Positions 11,571 to 23,010 of a DNA stretch of 64,000 nt are shown piece by piece. The number at the start of each line of letters is the position of its first letter. The first letter of the stretch is position 1. This DNA is from Posidonia oceanica. Taxonomy: Eukaryota; Streptophyta; Magnoliopsida; Alismatales; Posidoniaceae. The DNA is taken from NCBI GenBank assembly GCA_037176725.1, contig JAZBRS010000029.1, positions 49,300,001-49,364,000 of the forward strand, read 5' to 3'. Under the pieces are notes generated by a model that was not told the origin of the DNA, ran no database searches, and saw only the letters and a list, made by a program, of their open reading frames with translations. Both the position numbers and the translations under genes were made by a program.

Positions 11571-11800
11571 CAATGGCACAGCAAGCAACCGCACAGCAAG
11601 CAACCGCAACCGCACAGCAAGCAACTGCAACTGCACAACAAGTAACCGCAACCGCACAGCAAGTAACCGCAACCGCACAGCAAGCAACCGCAACCGCACA
11701 GCAAGCAACTGCAACTGCACAACAAGCAACCGCAACCGCACAGCAAGCAATGGCACAGCAAGCAACCGCACAGTCAACAACCGCACAGTTAGCAGGAACA
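11571..11800 (+). repeat. 21-bp minisatellite
   Basis: Roughly ten copies of a 21-bp unit built from CAAGCAACCGCAACCGCACA, with CTGCAACTG and AAGTAACC variants interspersed. Because the period is a multiple of three, every frame is open, which gives spurious Ala/Thr/Gln- or Cys/Ala/Val-repeat ORFs. Confidence 0.85.
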
Positions 11801-12109
11801 GCACAGGCAGACAGCAACCAACTGACCCGCCCTCAGAGGTGAACAGTAGCATCAGCACCAGCAGCGTCAGCATTCAGCAGCAGCAGTCCAGGAGCACCTG
11901 TAGACCGGCATCCTCAGTAGACTTCCTCTCGGTTGAATCTTGCAGCTTGGCCCCTTGCATCCCTGTCTCCTTTTCTTGTTTGCCCGCAAGGCGAACCCAT
12001 CGGCGCCTCGATACCAGGGGCATCTCGGTTGCCTTTTGGCATCATTATTCTATCCTTTGTTGTCGCCAAGTCTGCGGACTTGCCAATATCCAATGCTTTA
12101 GCTTTTGCC

Positions 12110-13550
12110 GCCAGATCTTCAGATCTGTCGATAAATCGCTCTCTTGCTCTGTGTTTTGTTGCCGACTTGCGTCTCGATTGACAAACTCGTCTCCTGCTTC
12201 GCATTTTGTTACTGACTTGCGTCTCGGTTAACAAATCGCTATCTTGCTTCGCGTTTTGTTACCGACTTGCGTCTTGGTTGACAAATTGCTGTCCTGCTTC
12301 ACGTTTTGTTACTGACTTGCGTCTCGGTTGACAAATCGTTGTCCTGCTTCGCATTTTGTTACCGACTTGCATTTCGGTTGACAAATTGCTGTCCTGCTTC
12401 GCGTTTTGTTACCGACTCGCGTCTCAGTTGACAAATCGCTGTCCTACTTCGCGTTCTATTGCTGACTTGCGTCTCGGTTGACAAATCGTTATCCTACTTC
12501 GCGTTTTGTTGCCGACTTGCATCTCGGTTGACAAATCGCTATCCTACTCTGCGTTTTGTTACCAACTTGCGTCTTGGTTGACAAATCGCTATCCTGCTTC
12601 GTGTTTTGTTGCCGACTTGCGTCTCGAGTGACAAATTGCCATCCTGCTCCGTGTTTTCTTACCGACATACATCTCGGTTGACAAATCGCTATCCTGCTCC
12701 GTGTTTTGTTACCGACTTGCGTCTCGGTTGACAAATCGCTATCCTGCTCTACGTTTTGTTACCGACATGCGTCTCAGTTGACAAATCGCTATCTAGCTTT
12801 GCGTTTTGTTACCGACTTGCATCTCGGTTGACAAATCGCTATCCTGCTTCGTGTTTTGTTACCGACTTGCATCTCGGTTGACAAATCGCTATCCTGTTTC
12901 GCGTTTTGTTACCGACTTGCGTCTCGGTTGACAAATCGCCATCCTGCTTCGTGTTTTGTTACCGACTTGCGTCTCAGTTGACAAATCGCTATCCTACTTC
13001 GCGTTTTGTTACCGACTTGCATCTCGATTGACAAATCGTTATCCTGCTTCGCGTTTTGTTACCGACTTGCATCTCGATTGACAAATCGCTATCTTGCTTC
13101 GCGTTTTGTTACCGACTTGCGTCTCGGTTGACAAATCACTATCCTGCTTCGCATTTTATTACCGACTTGCGTCTCGGTTGACAAATCGCTATCCTGCCTC
13201 GGATTTTGTTACCGACTTGCGTCTCGGTTGACAAATCGCCTCCTGCTTCGCGTTTTGTTACCGACTTGCGTCTCGGTTGACAAATTGCCTCCTGCTTCGC
13301 ATTTTGTTACCGACTTGCGTCTCAGTTGACAAACTCGCTTTCCTGCTCGGCGTTTTGTCGCCGACGTGCGTCTCAGTTGACAAACTCGCCTCCTGCTCCA
13401 CGTTTTGTCACCAACTTGCGTCTCGGTTGGCAAACTTGCCTCCTGCTCTGCGTTTTGTCACCAGCTTGCATCTCGGTTGACATACTCACCTCCTGCTCCA
13501 CGCTTTGTCACCGGCGTGTGTCTTGGTTGACAAACTCGCCCTTCTGCGCT
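12110..13550 (+). repeat. 50-bp tandem satellite-like array in element B 3' region
   Basis: About 28 head-to-tail copies of a 50-bp unit containing GTTGACAAATCGC, TATCCTGCTTCGCG, TTTTGTTACCGAC and TTGCGTCTCG in that order. Copies are typically several substitutions apart. From about 13250 on, units shift to GACAAACTCG...TTTTGTCACC variants. GACAAA and TTTTGTY within a unit can pair as a short stem. Tandem arrays in the 3' region just upstream of the PPT are a known feature of Tat/Ogre elements and a proposed source of plant satellites. Confidence 0.92.
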
Positions 13551-13555
13551 CCAAC

Positions 13556-13740
13556 TATCCTTTTTCTGCCCGGGCTGGTAGCCCTAACTACTCATTTGGT
13601 AAACACGTCAGTTTTGTCTGCATCCTTCGCTTTTTGATGCCAAGGGCGCTTCGACTGTCCCCTGGTATTAGCCCTAATACCAGGGGCATCTTTTTTGCTG
13701 CACTGTGGTGTCACTCCTTACATCTAGGCTGACATTCCTA
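13556..13740 (+). repeat. Conserved hairpin block, copy 1 (element B)
   Basis: The block runs from a CTGGTAGCCCTAACTACTC segment through TTTTGTCTGCATCCTTCGC to a perfect hairpin. The 5' arm is CCCCTGGTATTA (13659-13670), the loop GCCC, and the 3' arm TAATACCAGGGG (13675-13686). A second copy is at 14030-14190 and a related one in element A at 37545-37700. Confidence 0.85.
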
Positions 13741-13789
13741 AACTGTCACGGGCCCATTCGCAGTTTTTTGCCCCGATTTCGGGTTTTGG

Positions 13790-14010
13790 TGTTCCCGTTA
13801 TCACTTTCCTGCTCGGCGTTTTGTCGTTGACGTGCGTCTTGGTTGACAAACTCGCTTCATGCTCCGCATTTTGTCACCGGCTTGCGTCTCGATTGACAAA
13901 CTCGCCTCCTGCTCCACGTTTTGTCACCGGCTTGCGTCTCGGTTGACAAACTCACCTCCTACTCCGCGCTTTGTCACCGGCTTGCGTCTCGGTTGACAGA
14001 CTCGCTTTTT
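13790..14010 (+). repeat. Second short run of the 50-bp repeat
   Basis: About four more units of the GACAAACTCGC...TTTTGTCACCGGC variant resume after the hairpin block. The array was therefore interrupted by, or co-amplified with, that block. Confidence 0.8.
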
Positions 14011-14029
14011 TGCCCTCCAGTTTGCTTTT

Positions 14030-14335
14030 TCTACTCGGGTTGGTAGCCCTAACTACTCGTTTGGCAAACACGTCAGTTTTGTCTGCATCCTTCGCTTTTT
14101 GATGCCATGGGCGCTTCAGCTGTCCCCTAGTATCCGTCCTGATACCAGGGGCATCTTTTTTGCTACCCTGTGGTATCACTCCCTGCATCTGGGCTGGCAG
14201 CCCTAACTACTCGGTAGACAACCGTCAGCTGTTTGGTGTCCTTTCCCGAAGCCAGGGAAATTTTTTCGCTGCCATTGGTGTCATGCCCCTTCGCTCCTCC
14301 GGGCTGGCAGCCCAAACTACTCGGATGACATTTGC
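14030..14335 (+). repeat. Conserved hairpin block, copies 2 and 3 (element B)
   Basis: Copy 2 (about 14030-14190) repeats the segments of copy 1, with arms CCCCTAGTATC and GATACCAGGGG around 14124-14151, paired except for one mismatch. Copy 3 (about 14190-14335) keeps the GGCTGGCAGCCCTAACTACT start but has lost the perfect stem. Confidence 0.75.
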
Positions 14336-14454
14336 TAAAATGTCTGGCGTCGCGGGTGACAAGCACGTTAGTCTTGTCCGGAGCTGCTTTTGTGCAAGTT
14401 TGGACTAACAGCCAACTTGTCGCGTCGCATCTAGACACTTTCTGCTTTTCCTTG

Positions 14455-14690
14455 CATCGCATCGCATCAGCACACATCGCCTTGCATTGCACCGGCATCC
14501 CATGCTAGATAGCTGCATTCACATCACTTTGCATTACCATGCATCAGCACAGCATCTTTTCATGTACAGCATCATGCACTAGTGCATATTTGGTTCAACA
14601 TCAGCATTGCATCAGCATCATGTTAGCATTGCATCAGCAATCACATCTGCATTCGCATCTGCATTCTGCATTCGCATCTTGGTAACGGGT
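14455..14690 (+). repeat. CATCAGCATTGCATC-rich stretch
   Basis: Degenerate short repeats of GCATCAGCA and GCATTCGCATCTGC just before the pre-PPT block. The same arrangement is seen in element A at about 39420-39600. Confidence 0.6.
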
Positions 14691-14814
14691 CATGATTTTC
14701 AGTGTATCCACCGGATAAGTGACTCACGCTACAACAACATCTGGCTCTCACTGGTGTCAGGTGGAGTGTCTTTGTCAACCCTGAGCCACGGTCTTGCTTC
14801 GCTTGACCTTGCTC

Positions 14815-14827
14815 AGGGAGGGGCATC
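14815..14827 (+). other. Element B polypurine tract
   Basis: AGGGAGGGGCATC abuts the LTR start TGTAGATACC. It is identical to the tract in front of element A's 3' LTR (39733-39745). It would prime plus-strand DNA synthesis. Confidence 0.85.
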
Positions 14828-15670
14828 TGTAGATACCCCATTTTGACATGCCAAATTGGTGGTACTCTCTGAAACCCTTTTCTAAGCCAAAATTAGCACC
14901 CAATTTCACATCCAAAACCCTAGAAAACTCTAGGTTAAAACCTTAGAAAACCCTAGGTTAGCACTTCCTAAAACCTAGGTGAAACCCTAGGTTAGCATTT
15001 CCTAAACCCTAGAAAACTCTAGGTTAAAACACTAGAAAACCCTAGGTTAGCACACCCTAAAACCTAAGTTAAATCCTAGGTTAGCACCTCATAAAACCTA
15101 AGTTAAACCCTAGGTTAGCGCCTTGTAAAACCTAGGCTAAACCTTAGGTTAGCACACCTAGACACTAGGTCAAACCCTAGGTCACACCCCTGCATGCACA
15201 AGTCCAAACCCAAACCCTCTTTCTTTTCTTCTTTTTCTTCTTCTTTTTCTTCTTCTTCTTCTCCCTTTTTCGTTCTCCTTTCCCTTTCTTTTTCCTCCTT
15301 TTTCAGCCCAGCCCATCTTCTCCCCTTCTTTTTCATTTCCCTCTTTTTCTTCCAAGCCCACCAGCCCACACCAACCTTCTCCCTCCTTTCCCTCATTTTA
15401 TTATTTTCTTTTTTTCCTTCACTCCTCCACAGGCCCGGCCCAACTCTTTTTTTCTTTCCTTTTTCAATTTTCCCCCACCAGCACCTCTCCTTCACTCCCT
15501 TTTTTCTTTTTTTATTTTCCTCCTCCACAGGCCTAGCCCACCTCCTTTTTTTCTTTTCTCCTCCATTTCTTTCTCAACCCACAGCCATTGCCCGACCACC
15601 TCTTCTTTTTCTCTTCATTTTTTCCAACCTCCTTCAGCATTTGCAGAAGCCTCCCATACACAGCCAACCG

Positions 15671-15675
15671 TCCCC
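15671..15675 (+). repeat. Left target-site duplication of element A
   Basis: TCCCC precedes the LTR start at 15676. The right copy at 42980-42984 is CCCCC, one mismatch. Together with the LTR B interruption this defines element A as one insertion. Confidence 0.7.
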
Positions 15676-15894
15676 TGTAGACACCCCATTCTGACAGCTT
15701 GGAAGTTGGTAGTTCTCTTTTGCAGGCTTGTGTGGTCTCTGGATTGACATTCCCTTTTCTAACCCCTTTTCTAGCCCATTTCCAAACCCAAAACCTCACC
15801 CCAAACCCTAGAAGCCTTTACCAAGCCTTCTTGCATTTTCTACAACACTTATAGGCCCAAACCTAAGCCCATTTGCAGCTTATGCCACCTGAGT

Positions 15895-17995
15895 GTGTTG
15901 GACGCGGCCTGTGCTAGCGTCCAACGTTGGACGTGCTCTAGTCTGGCGTCCAACGACTCGAGGTCAGCAGCGGTTGCTCCGCTCCCTCCAGCTCACCGCC
16001 TGTCCAATCCCGTGCCTCCTAGCACTTACTACCCGTCCCTCCTTCGCACCACGCCATCCACTACCTTCCAAGCATCACTTACTACCCATCTCTCCTCTAT
16101 TTCAGCCGATTTCAAGCTCTCCTCACCTCATTGACAGGCCTGACTTTCGCTGGACGAGTCAGCCACTGCCTTGCCTTCGCCGCCCTCCTGCCAACGCCCA
16201 CGCCTCCCTCTGACATCCCACATGGACCTCACACACTCACCCGCACCTGCCAGCACCTGCCAATGCCTGAATTCGGCCTGCAAACCTCTACACCAGCACA
16301 TGAACCCATGCCCATTTTGCACAAAACCAACAACTTCAAGCCATTGCCACTCTCACCACACGAAGCCTACGAGGGAATTCTCACTTCCAAGAACAAGAAG
16401 GGACTCCCATCTTCGTCTGCAACCAGTTGCTAGCTCCTCCGGCGCTCTGAGCAGCTCAAGCAAGCCCACCGAAGTCGCTGCTGTCAGCATACCTGCAACT
16501 CCGGCGAACTTGGTGGAGCCACCGTTCCAGAGCTTCCAAAGGTTAGCTCTCTATCTCGTAGAGTCGTGCATGCATGGTAGCACGTTAACATGTCCTTTTA
16601 CAAGCTTTTTAACTCCTTTTGGATGTGATTCACATCCAAGAGGACGTTCAGTGGGTTGGACGCGGCATAAGCTGGCGTCCAACGGCCTGCTTTGCTTCAC
16701 CCTTGTTTGAATGCTTCCCATGCCTTTTCCTTGCATGCTTTCTTGCAAGTATATGCTATTTGCCTCCTTTTATTGCTCCCTGATGTTATACCATGTTTTT
16801 TAACTTTTTCCATACATGTTTGATTGCTTTTTGCATGCTTAATGATCAGTTTGTCTCCTGCCTGTGTTGGACGCTAGAGTGAGCCGCGTCCAACGTTGGA
16901 CGCTGGTTCACCTAGCGTCCAACGTGTCTGCTTGCTGTGCTTTGCTTCCATGCCTACTCCATGAATATTTTGAGTATTATTTTGTGATCCATGCCTAGTT
17001 AGAGATGCCTGGCCCCTAAGGCAACCATGCTTAGGCTTTTTAGGATTCCTTTAAGCCATGTATTTCCTTTTTTAAGTTTGAAGCTCATGTTCTCATATGC
17101 ATGCCTTCTTTTATCTTGCCTCCTTGTATTAAATGCTTGCCATGCCTCCTTTGCATGCTCCTGTTAGTCGCTTACATGCCTTTTAAATGTTTGCATGCAT
17201 CTAGTTGGGGTAGAGCTGAGCTCTCACTTTAGAATAGGTGAGTTTGCAGGCCTGGGTCGTTGGATGCCAGAGCTTTCAACGTCCTATGTTGGACGCTGCT
17301 GGCTCTAGCGTCCAACGTTCTGGCTTCTCATGCGTTTGTTTAATGCTTGCATGCCTTCCTGATCTTGCTTGTTTGCTTATTCCCAATGTTCCTATGCATG
17401 TCTAGTTTTTTTAGCAACTGCTCTTTAATTTCAGTGGATTATTTTGCTATCTGTGCATGCTTTTTGTGTGTTGTGCCTCCTAGAGCATTGTACGTTGCTG
17501 GTGTTGGCGTCCAACGTTGGACGCCGACCTAGCTCGCGTCCAACGCCCTGGTTGTGCCTCTGGCTTGGCACTCAGCACAGGTAAGGTTTGATTGCCTATT
17601 TTTTGCCTCCCATGCTTGCTTGCTTGATCCATGCTCAACCCCAGTGATCCAAATGCATGATCCCAACTCTCCTCTATCACTTGTATGCATCTTTTCTCCC
17701 CTCTGCCTTCTGTTTTTGTTGGACGCCAGCCTCTCTGGCGTCTAACGTTGGACGCCCAGCCTACAGGCGTTCAACAACCTGCATGCTTGGATCTTTAATT
17801 TTGGCATGCTCCTTATTCTGATTCTTCCTCTAATCTTCAGTTAGGTTAGATTAGCATGTCTAGCACCCATTTAGTTGCATATTTGCATTTGTTATGCATC
17901 CATATAGTTAGAATGCATGGATTTTCAAAACATGCATGTTGTCTGACTGTAGTGGGTGTTGGACGCGGGCTCTCCCAGCGTCCAACGCTTGCAGA
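15895..17995 (+). repeat. Dispersed TTGGACGC/GCGTCCAA palindrome clusters in LTR A5
   Basis: Clusters near 15897, 16657, 16865, 17260, 17500, 17719 and 17966. Each has one or two inverted pairs, TTGGACGC then 10-20 unrelated bases then GCGTCCAAC, and paired units are joined as GCGTCCAACGTTGGACGC. The intervening loops differ, so the arms look selected or recurrently copied. The 3' LTR has the same clusters. Confidence 0.85.
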
Positions 17996-18335
17996 TGGTT
18001 GACAGCCGTTTTAAAGTGCTGATTTTGTTTCGCTCGCCGTTTCCCGCGTTTTATCGCTTCTTTGGCTTGCTGCAACCCCAATGCATGTTACCCACCCCTT
18101 TGTTTTGATTTTGCACCCCGCTTTGCCTCGTTTTGCGCACTCTACCCCGTTTTCTGCATTTTTGCATCGTTTCCCGCTCCTTTGCATGGTTTTCCGCACC
18201 CCTTTGCATTGCTTTCCACCTTTTGCATCGTTTTGCATGCTTTGCAGTATTTCCTGCATTTTTCGCATCGTTTTCCGTGCCTGTTTTGCTTTATCACTCG
18301 CATGTCGCCTGCATTGCTTGGTTTCCCCGCCGCTT

Positions 18336-18382
18336 TGTTTTATCGCCTGCACCTGCATATAGGGCCGTGATGCTTACTGCTT
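18336..18382 (+). promoter_or_regulatory. Candidate LTR core promoter (TATA-like) of element A
   Basis: TTTATCGCCTGCA, then TGCATATAGGGC, then GTGATGCTTACTGC. The segment is conserved at the same place in LTRs C, E and F; in B (51404-51450) and D (59953-60000) the TATA-like part has decayed to GCATTAGGGC or GCATTAGAGT. Promoter function is inferred from position and TATA-like content only. Confidence 0.45.
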
Positions 18383-18948
18383 AGGAGTTCTCACGAACTA
18401 GGGTCGGCCCAGTTCGGAACACTAGCAGCGTGGTTGAGCATTTAGATAGCACGTTTACTTCCCTTGCATAATAAGGTAAGCATTTAAGGCATGTAGGCAT
18501 TAGGCTAGCAATTCCCTGCATAAGCGCGAGATTGCCTAAGAAAGACCGACTCTCAGACGTATCGGGGTGCCTAACACCTTCCCCGTGTGTAACAGGAGTC
18601 CTTGCCCTTTCTCTTGGCTCGCATCGACCTTTCCCTTATCCTAGGCCTGAGTCATAGCATAGCATAATAGCATAGCATAGCTTAGCTTATCCTTGCATCT
18701 CTTTGCCCCTCCTTGCATCCGGTTCTACGTGTCTTTTCATGCTTTACCCCTTGGTTTTCCTTGTCTTCCAATTCAATGGACCCGGTGGCGACTTCGAATT
18801 GTCTTATCATTTCTTTTTCTTTTCTTTTGCCAGCGTTTCCAAGTCGAGTTCTTCCCTCAGATCCAGTCGCATATAGTGAGCCTATTTTGATCGGTGCACA
18901 CAAGCTTTGGTAATGTGCATGGACGATTAGAATTCAGGATTACTACAG

Positions 18949-18966
18949 TGGCGACTCTGCTGGGGA
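18949..18966 (+). other. Element A primer-binding site
   Basis: TGGCGACTCTGCTGGGGA lies one base after the LTR end. It is identical to element C's PBS, and element D's copy differs by one base. Confidence 0.92.
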
Positions 18967-20124
18967 GCAGTACTCCGGCTTTCGCCTTGGCCTTCTCGCC
19001 TCTTGCTTGGGTGTTTTGCTTGTCTTTTGCTTCTGCCTGCTTTACCTGCTTACCTGCTTGCTTGTTTATTTACCTGCTTTATGCCATGATTGCCTGCGCT
19101 GTTTCATTTTGCTTGCATCACATGTCTAAATACTTGCTTGGCACACCATGCATGCCTTTTGAATGATGAATGCTTCCCTTTACACTAATGCAATGCCACT
19201 ACACCTGCACATGCTATGCATACCTGCCTTTTGCTATGATAAGTGTTTTCTTTTACTATCATGCTCACACACACATACACATGCCATGCCCATGCCTTTT
19301 GCTGTGATGTGTGCTGTCTACTTGCCATATTTGGATGATTTTCTTCCCCTTTTGCATTTAAGCCTAAGGACAATTAGAGACTGATTGTTTCCCCCAAGGC
19401 TAACTAAAAACAGCAAGTAAAAAGAATTTCTAGGAGTAACTAGAGACTGCAAACTCACCTGCACCCCCTTGAGTTAATAAAAAACGCAAGATAAAACGCG
19501 AAGCATTTGCATAAAGCATCATATAGGGCATGCATTCTTCTCATCTGAGTCCGCCTACAGTCTGAGAAGGATAGTCCCGGTTTCTTGCGTCTAACGCTTT
19601 GGTGTGGAGCAAGTAGATCGGTCTGTCCCCCCTTGTTAGGGGGTCGCGTCGGTGTTAGTAGAGGGTACCACCCATGCTTCTATCAGGGTCAAGGTCACCT
19701 ACGCACCACTACATCACCACTTGAGCTTTGGGCTGGGTTTAAGACGTGGGACCTGCCTTTTTCTAGCCTGAGTCGGCGACCCGTACACCCCTGAGCGTCC
19801 GAAGTAGATTGCCTACTAGGACACCCTAGATTGGTGAGGGAGAGCATGCTAGAAAGCATACATCTACATTCATATCATGCACTAACACATTTGCTTTTAC
19901 TTTCGGGTTCTAATCCCTTGATTTTGTTTGCTCTTCGCGCAGAGATTTGTCAGTGAGTTCCTTAGTTGGAGCTTGAGTGTCCTCTCTTGCTGATGCCCCT
20001 GCTGCGACCCCTGCTTCTGATCATCCTCCCTTTCGAGCTACTTCGCTTTAGCGAAATAGCTCCTCCTAGGATTCGCCCCCTTGGTCCTACTTGTAGCCCT
20101 GTGATCACCCGTTCTCGATCAGCG
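18967..20124 (+). other. Element A 5' leader
   Basis: About 1.16 kb without a supported gene. It is homologous to the leaders of elements C and D, including a block around 19370-19470 and one around 19600-19800. The last 100 bases before gag (GATCACCCGTTCTCGATCAG) match the extended gag N-terminus of C; the ATG used by D at 61763 is GTG here. Confidence 0.75.
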
Positions 20125-23010
20125 ATGGCCTAGTTTGTTGGTGACTCTCAGGTCCCTGTTGCCCTGGAGGTGGCCCCTCTTTCGGTCCCTTCGGCTCCCG
20201 CATACACTCCCCCTGTGCCAGTGTCTCCTTCTCTGGTACAGCTGCCACCTTCTTATTCTGTGGGGCAGTGGCAGACTCCACCGGACCTGGTTGCCGAAAC
20301 TGTCTTGGTAACTGCCGCCCGCGCTCCGGAGGCACCACTGACTCCTCCTCTTCAAGGTGATGTCACTTTTGGCACTCACCCTGCTGCAGCGAATTACGCC
20401 CTAGGACCTCCGCCTCTTGGACAATCTGTGTCCCAGCCGCTTGATTCTGGTCCTCCGCCGGTCTTGCAACTTAGCATACCTACTAATGGGTCCCCTAAGA
20501 TGCGGTACCAGCAGCTGATGGAGACTGCCCAGAGACTGTAGGGCATGGCTCTATCTCTCCGCCCCGCATTTGTTCCTACTGCTCCCAAGGCTCTACTGCG
20601 ACCTGCTCTTGTGTCGCAGGCATTCCCCTCTACTCCTCCACCCAGACCACCGCCTCAGCTACTCACTGCTCAGGCAATGGAGGCCCAGCTTTCGCCTCCT
20701 GCATTTGCACAACACCAAGCATAGCATCCTCCTCTGGCACCTGTTGGTCAGTCCGCGGGACTGATCGGAGCGCAGCATCCCACTGACCTGCAGCCCGGCA
20801 CCGTGCCGTTGCAGCAGCTGACGCTCTAGCACACTGCATCACCTACTACTCAGCATGCTAGCTATACATACCCTCTGCATCAGCAATACCCCACCCCAGC
20901 ATACATGCTTACACACACTGCACATCCGCACGGATACGCCGCCCATCTCGTCGCTCCACTAGGCGAGGTGATGGTTGACCTAGAGGAGCACCTCGGTGCA
21001 TCTTATGCGGCGTATGTGGCCCCTGTCCCTGCTGTACCACCTCAGTTGGCAGTAGCTCCAGACTCCAGCGACAATAGGCTTGCTGTTCTGGAGAAAGCAC
21101 TTCGGCAAGTGCATGGTACGGACCACCAGTCTTGCCAGTTCCAGGACCTCTGTTATTTCCTAGAGGCGGTACTCCCCCCGAAGTTTCGCATCCCGGTATT
21201 TGAAAAATACAATGGTAAAGGCTGCCCAATTGCACACCTGAAGGCGTACTGCGGAGATCTCGCTCAGCTCCAGGCTGACGAGAGGTTGCTAATCCGCTTG
21301 TTTCAGAAAAGTCTGAGTGGCCCTGGGCTCAAGTGGTTCACCTCACTTGATATGGCCAGCAATAAGACGTGGAATGACCTCAGCCAGGCATTCTTGGGAC
21401 AATACTCCTTCAACTTGGACGTCGTCCCTAAGCGTGCGGACCTCGTCGCATTAAAGCAGATCCCCGGCGGGCCGTTTGGGGAGTATGTTGGCCACTGGCG
21501 CGCACTCGCTTCGTAGGTTCGAGATGGACCCTTTGATGAGGAGTCCCTCGAGATTGTGATCGGGGGTGCGCAGCCTGCTGTCGGGGCTCTACTCAGCGTT
21601 CAACCTGTCACAACCTTCTCTGCGCTGATCCAGGCTGGTACCCGCGTGGAGTGTTCGCTACGGAGTAGCAACTTCCCGGCGCTCTCTGTGTTTGCCAAGT
21701 AGGCTGCCGCCAGCAGCAACAGCAACAACTCCAGCGGCAACACCAGCAGCAACAGCAGTGGTACCAGTAGCCAGCCCAAGAAGAAGGACTCACCGAAGCC
21801 TGCTGTTGCCTACGTCGACCCTGCGTCTGTGCCTGTTCAGCTGGCGGTTCGGCCTCCCCCGCATCAAGTAGTCTATGCACCAGCACCTAGAGCACCTCCC
21901 ACACCACAAATCACCACCACCGCCCAACCGGTGTATCCTGCCGCACCAGTTCGGCAAGCGCAACCCCAGGGGCCAAGGCAGCCACGGCGTCAATTCACCC
22001 CACTGGTGAAACCGCTAATCGCCATCCTCCCCAAGGTTGCGACATTTCTGAAGTTTCCCACGGCATGCCCTTTGCCAAATCCACTTCCGCATTGGCATAA
22101 GGCGCACCTTTTCTGTGACTTTCATCAAGCCCCCGGGCACTCGATGAACAGTTGCCTCACTCAGCAGGACGCCATCCAGAAATTGATCGAGTCGGGAATG
22201 ATCTCGATCCACACGCACGAGGCACCATCTTCTGTCCCCCCATCAGCATTAGCCCCTGCATCTGCATTAGCCCCCCTCATCCTAGCATTGTCCACCAGTC
22301 CCTTTCGGAGCATCCCAATCCGGGAGGCGCGGGGACCTCAGGAATCTACTCTCTCTCCCCCTCCGGGCCTGCTACGTCTGTGGTAGACCCCTCCGAGCTC
22401 ATTCATGATGTCTCGGAGCCCTTCCCTCTTGCTCTTTATCATGCTGCTGTTACCGGCTCCGAGTCGGGAGTTCATATGATCCGACCACGTGCCAGGTCGG
22501 GGCGCTCCGCTGCTCGCCCTAACATGCATCCTCAGGCCCCTACCCCTGTATACCTTCAAGCCAGACCCCAGGCCCAGACCCCAGCCTCCTATTTAGGTAG
22601 GCCCCCAGTCAGCCTGTTAGCCTGGTCCCAGCCAGGGCCTCCTGCAACCTACCAGTACCAGCAACCCTTGCCGTATTACCCAGCCAACCCTCCGGTAGCC
22701 CCTCTTGTGCTCGAAGCACGGGCCCCTACGGTTATTGACTTAACCTGGGACCCCCATCACGTACCTTATGACTACGCCACGGAAACGTGTGCAGAAGTCA
22801 CACGATCGGGGAGGGTATACCAGCCCGCAGCATCGGTGGTAAGGCCCAGCCGTCCAACACTCGCTGCACCTCCACTAGCAAGCCAGCCAGCAGCGCCCCT
22901 ACCTGTTAGCCAGCCCACAGCACCCCCAGCATCAAGCCAGCCTCCTACACCTTGCCCGATAGAGCCAACTCCCAGAGCACCCGCTCCTGCTACCAGAAAG
23001 CCGCACCACA
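20125..23010 (+). pseudogene. gag: Element A Gag, decayed (six TAG stops plus one frameshift)
   Basis: Starts ATG GCC TAG, where elements C and D read MAQ, so the third codon is already a Gln-to-stop change. The Pro/Ala/Gln-rich N-terminal part is followed by the gag core at about 21190-21620 (FEKYNGKGCPIAHLKAYC, LLIRLFQKSLSGPGLKWF, TWNDLSQAFLGQYSFN). The knuckle-like C-x2-H-x4-H-x4-C lies near 22110-22160 (LFCDFHQAPGHSMNSC). TAG stops at 20131, 20539, 20722, 20827, 21514 and 21700 lie in one frame; at 20131, 20539, 21514 and 21700 element C has CAG. A one-base change in the C run near 22266-22275 moves the frame before the GGAGTSG segment. Confidence 0.9.

Larger units (their letters stand above)
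11275..14827 (+). mobile_element. Element B: 3' internal non-coding region
   Basis: This lies directly upstream of a PPT and a 3' LTR start, so it is the 3' end of an element whose gag-pol must lie left of element C. It contains AGCATTCGCAGCA-type repeats, a 21-bp minisatellite, a 50-bp array, two copies of a conserved hairpin block, a CATCAG-rich stretch and a pre-PPT block. The hairpin block (compare 13556-13740 with 37545-37700) and the pre-PPT block (compare 14677-14827 with 39600-39745) are shared with element A. A and B therefore belong to related families that differ in their tandem arrays. No protein gene is supported here. Confidence 0.8.
15676..18947 (+). repeat. Element A 5' LTR (3272 bp)
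   Basis: Ends are TGTAGACACC and GGATTACTACA. The first 2.3 kb carries seven clusters of TTGGACGC...GCGTCCAA inverted repeats (from 15895 to 17995). Further on are a donor-like CACAG/GTAAGG at 17581, a degenerate GCATCGTTTT-type array (18100-18290), a TATA-like core GCATATAGGG (about 18355) and the shared terminal module. A partial PBS-like motif GTGGCGACT lies at 18785-18793. The LTR is shorter than the others and lacks their long GC-rich block. Confidence 0.92.

Noticed and set aside
12110..13550. Possible CRISPR array (regular 50-bp repeats)
   Set aside because: Units are contiguous with no unique spacers, the context is a plant retrotransposon and there are no cas genes.
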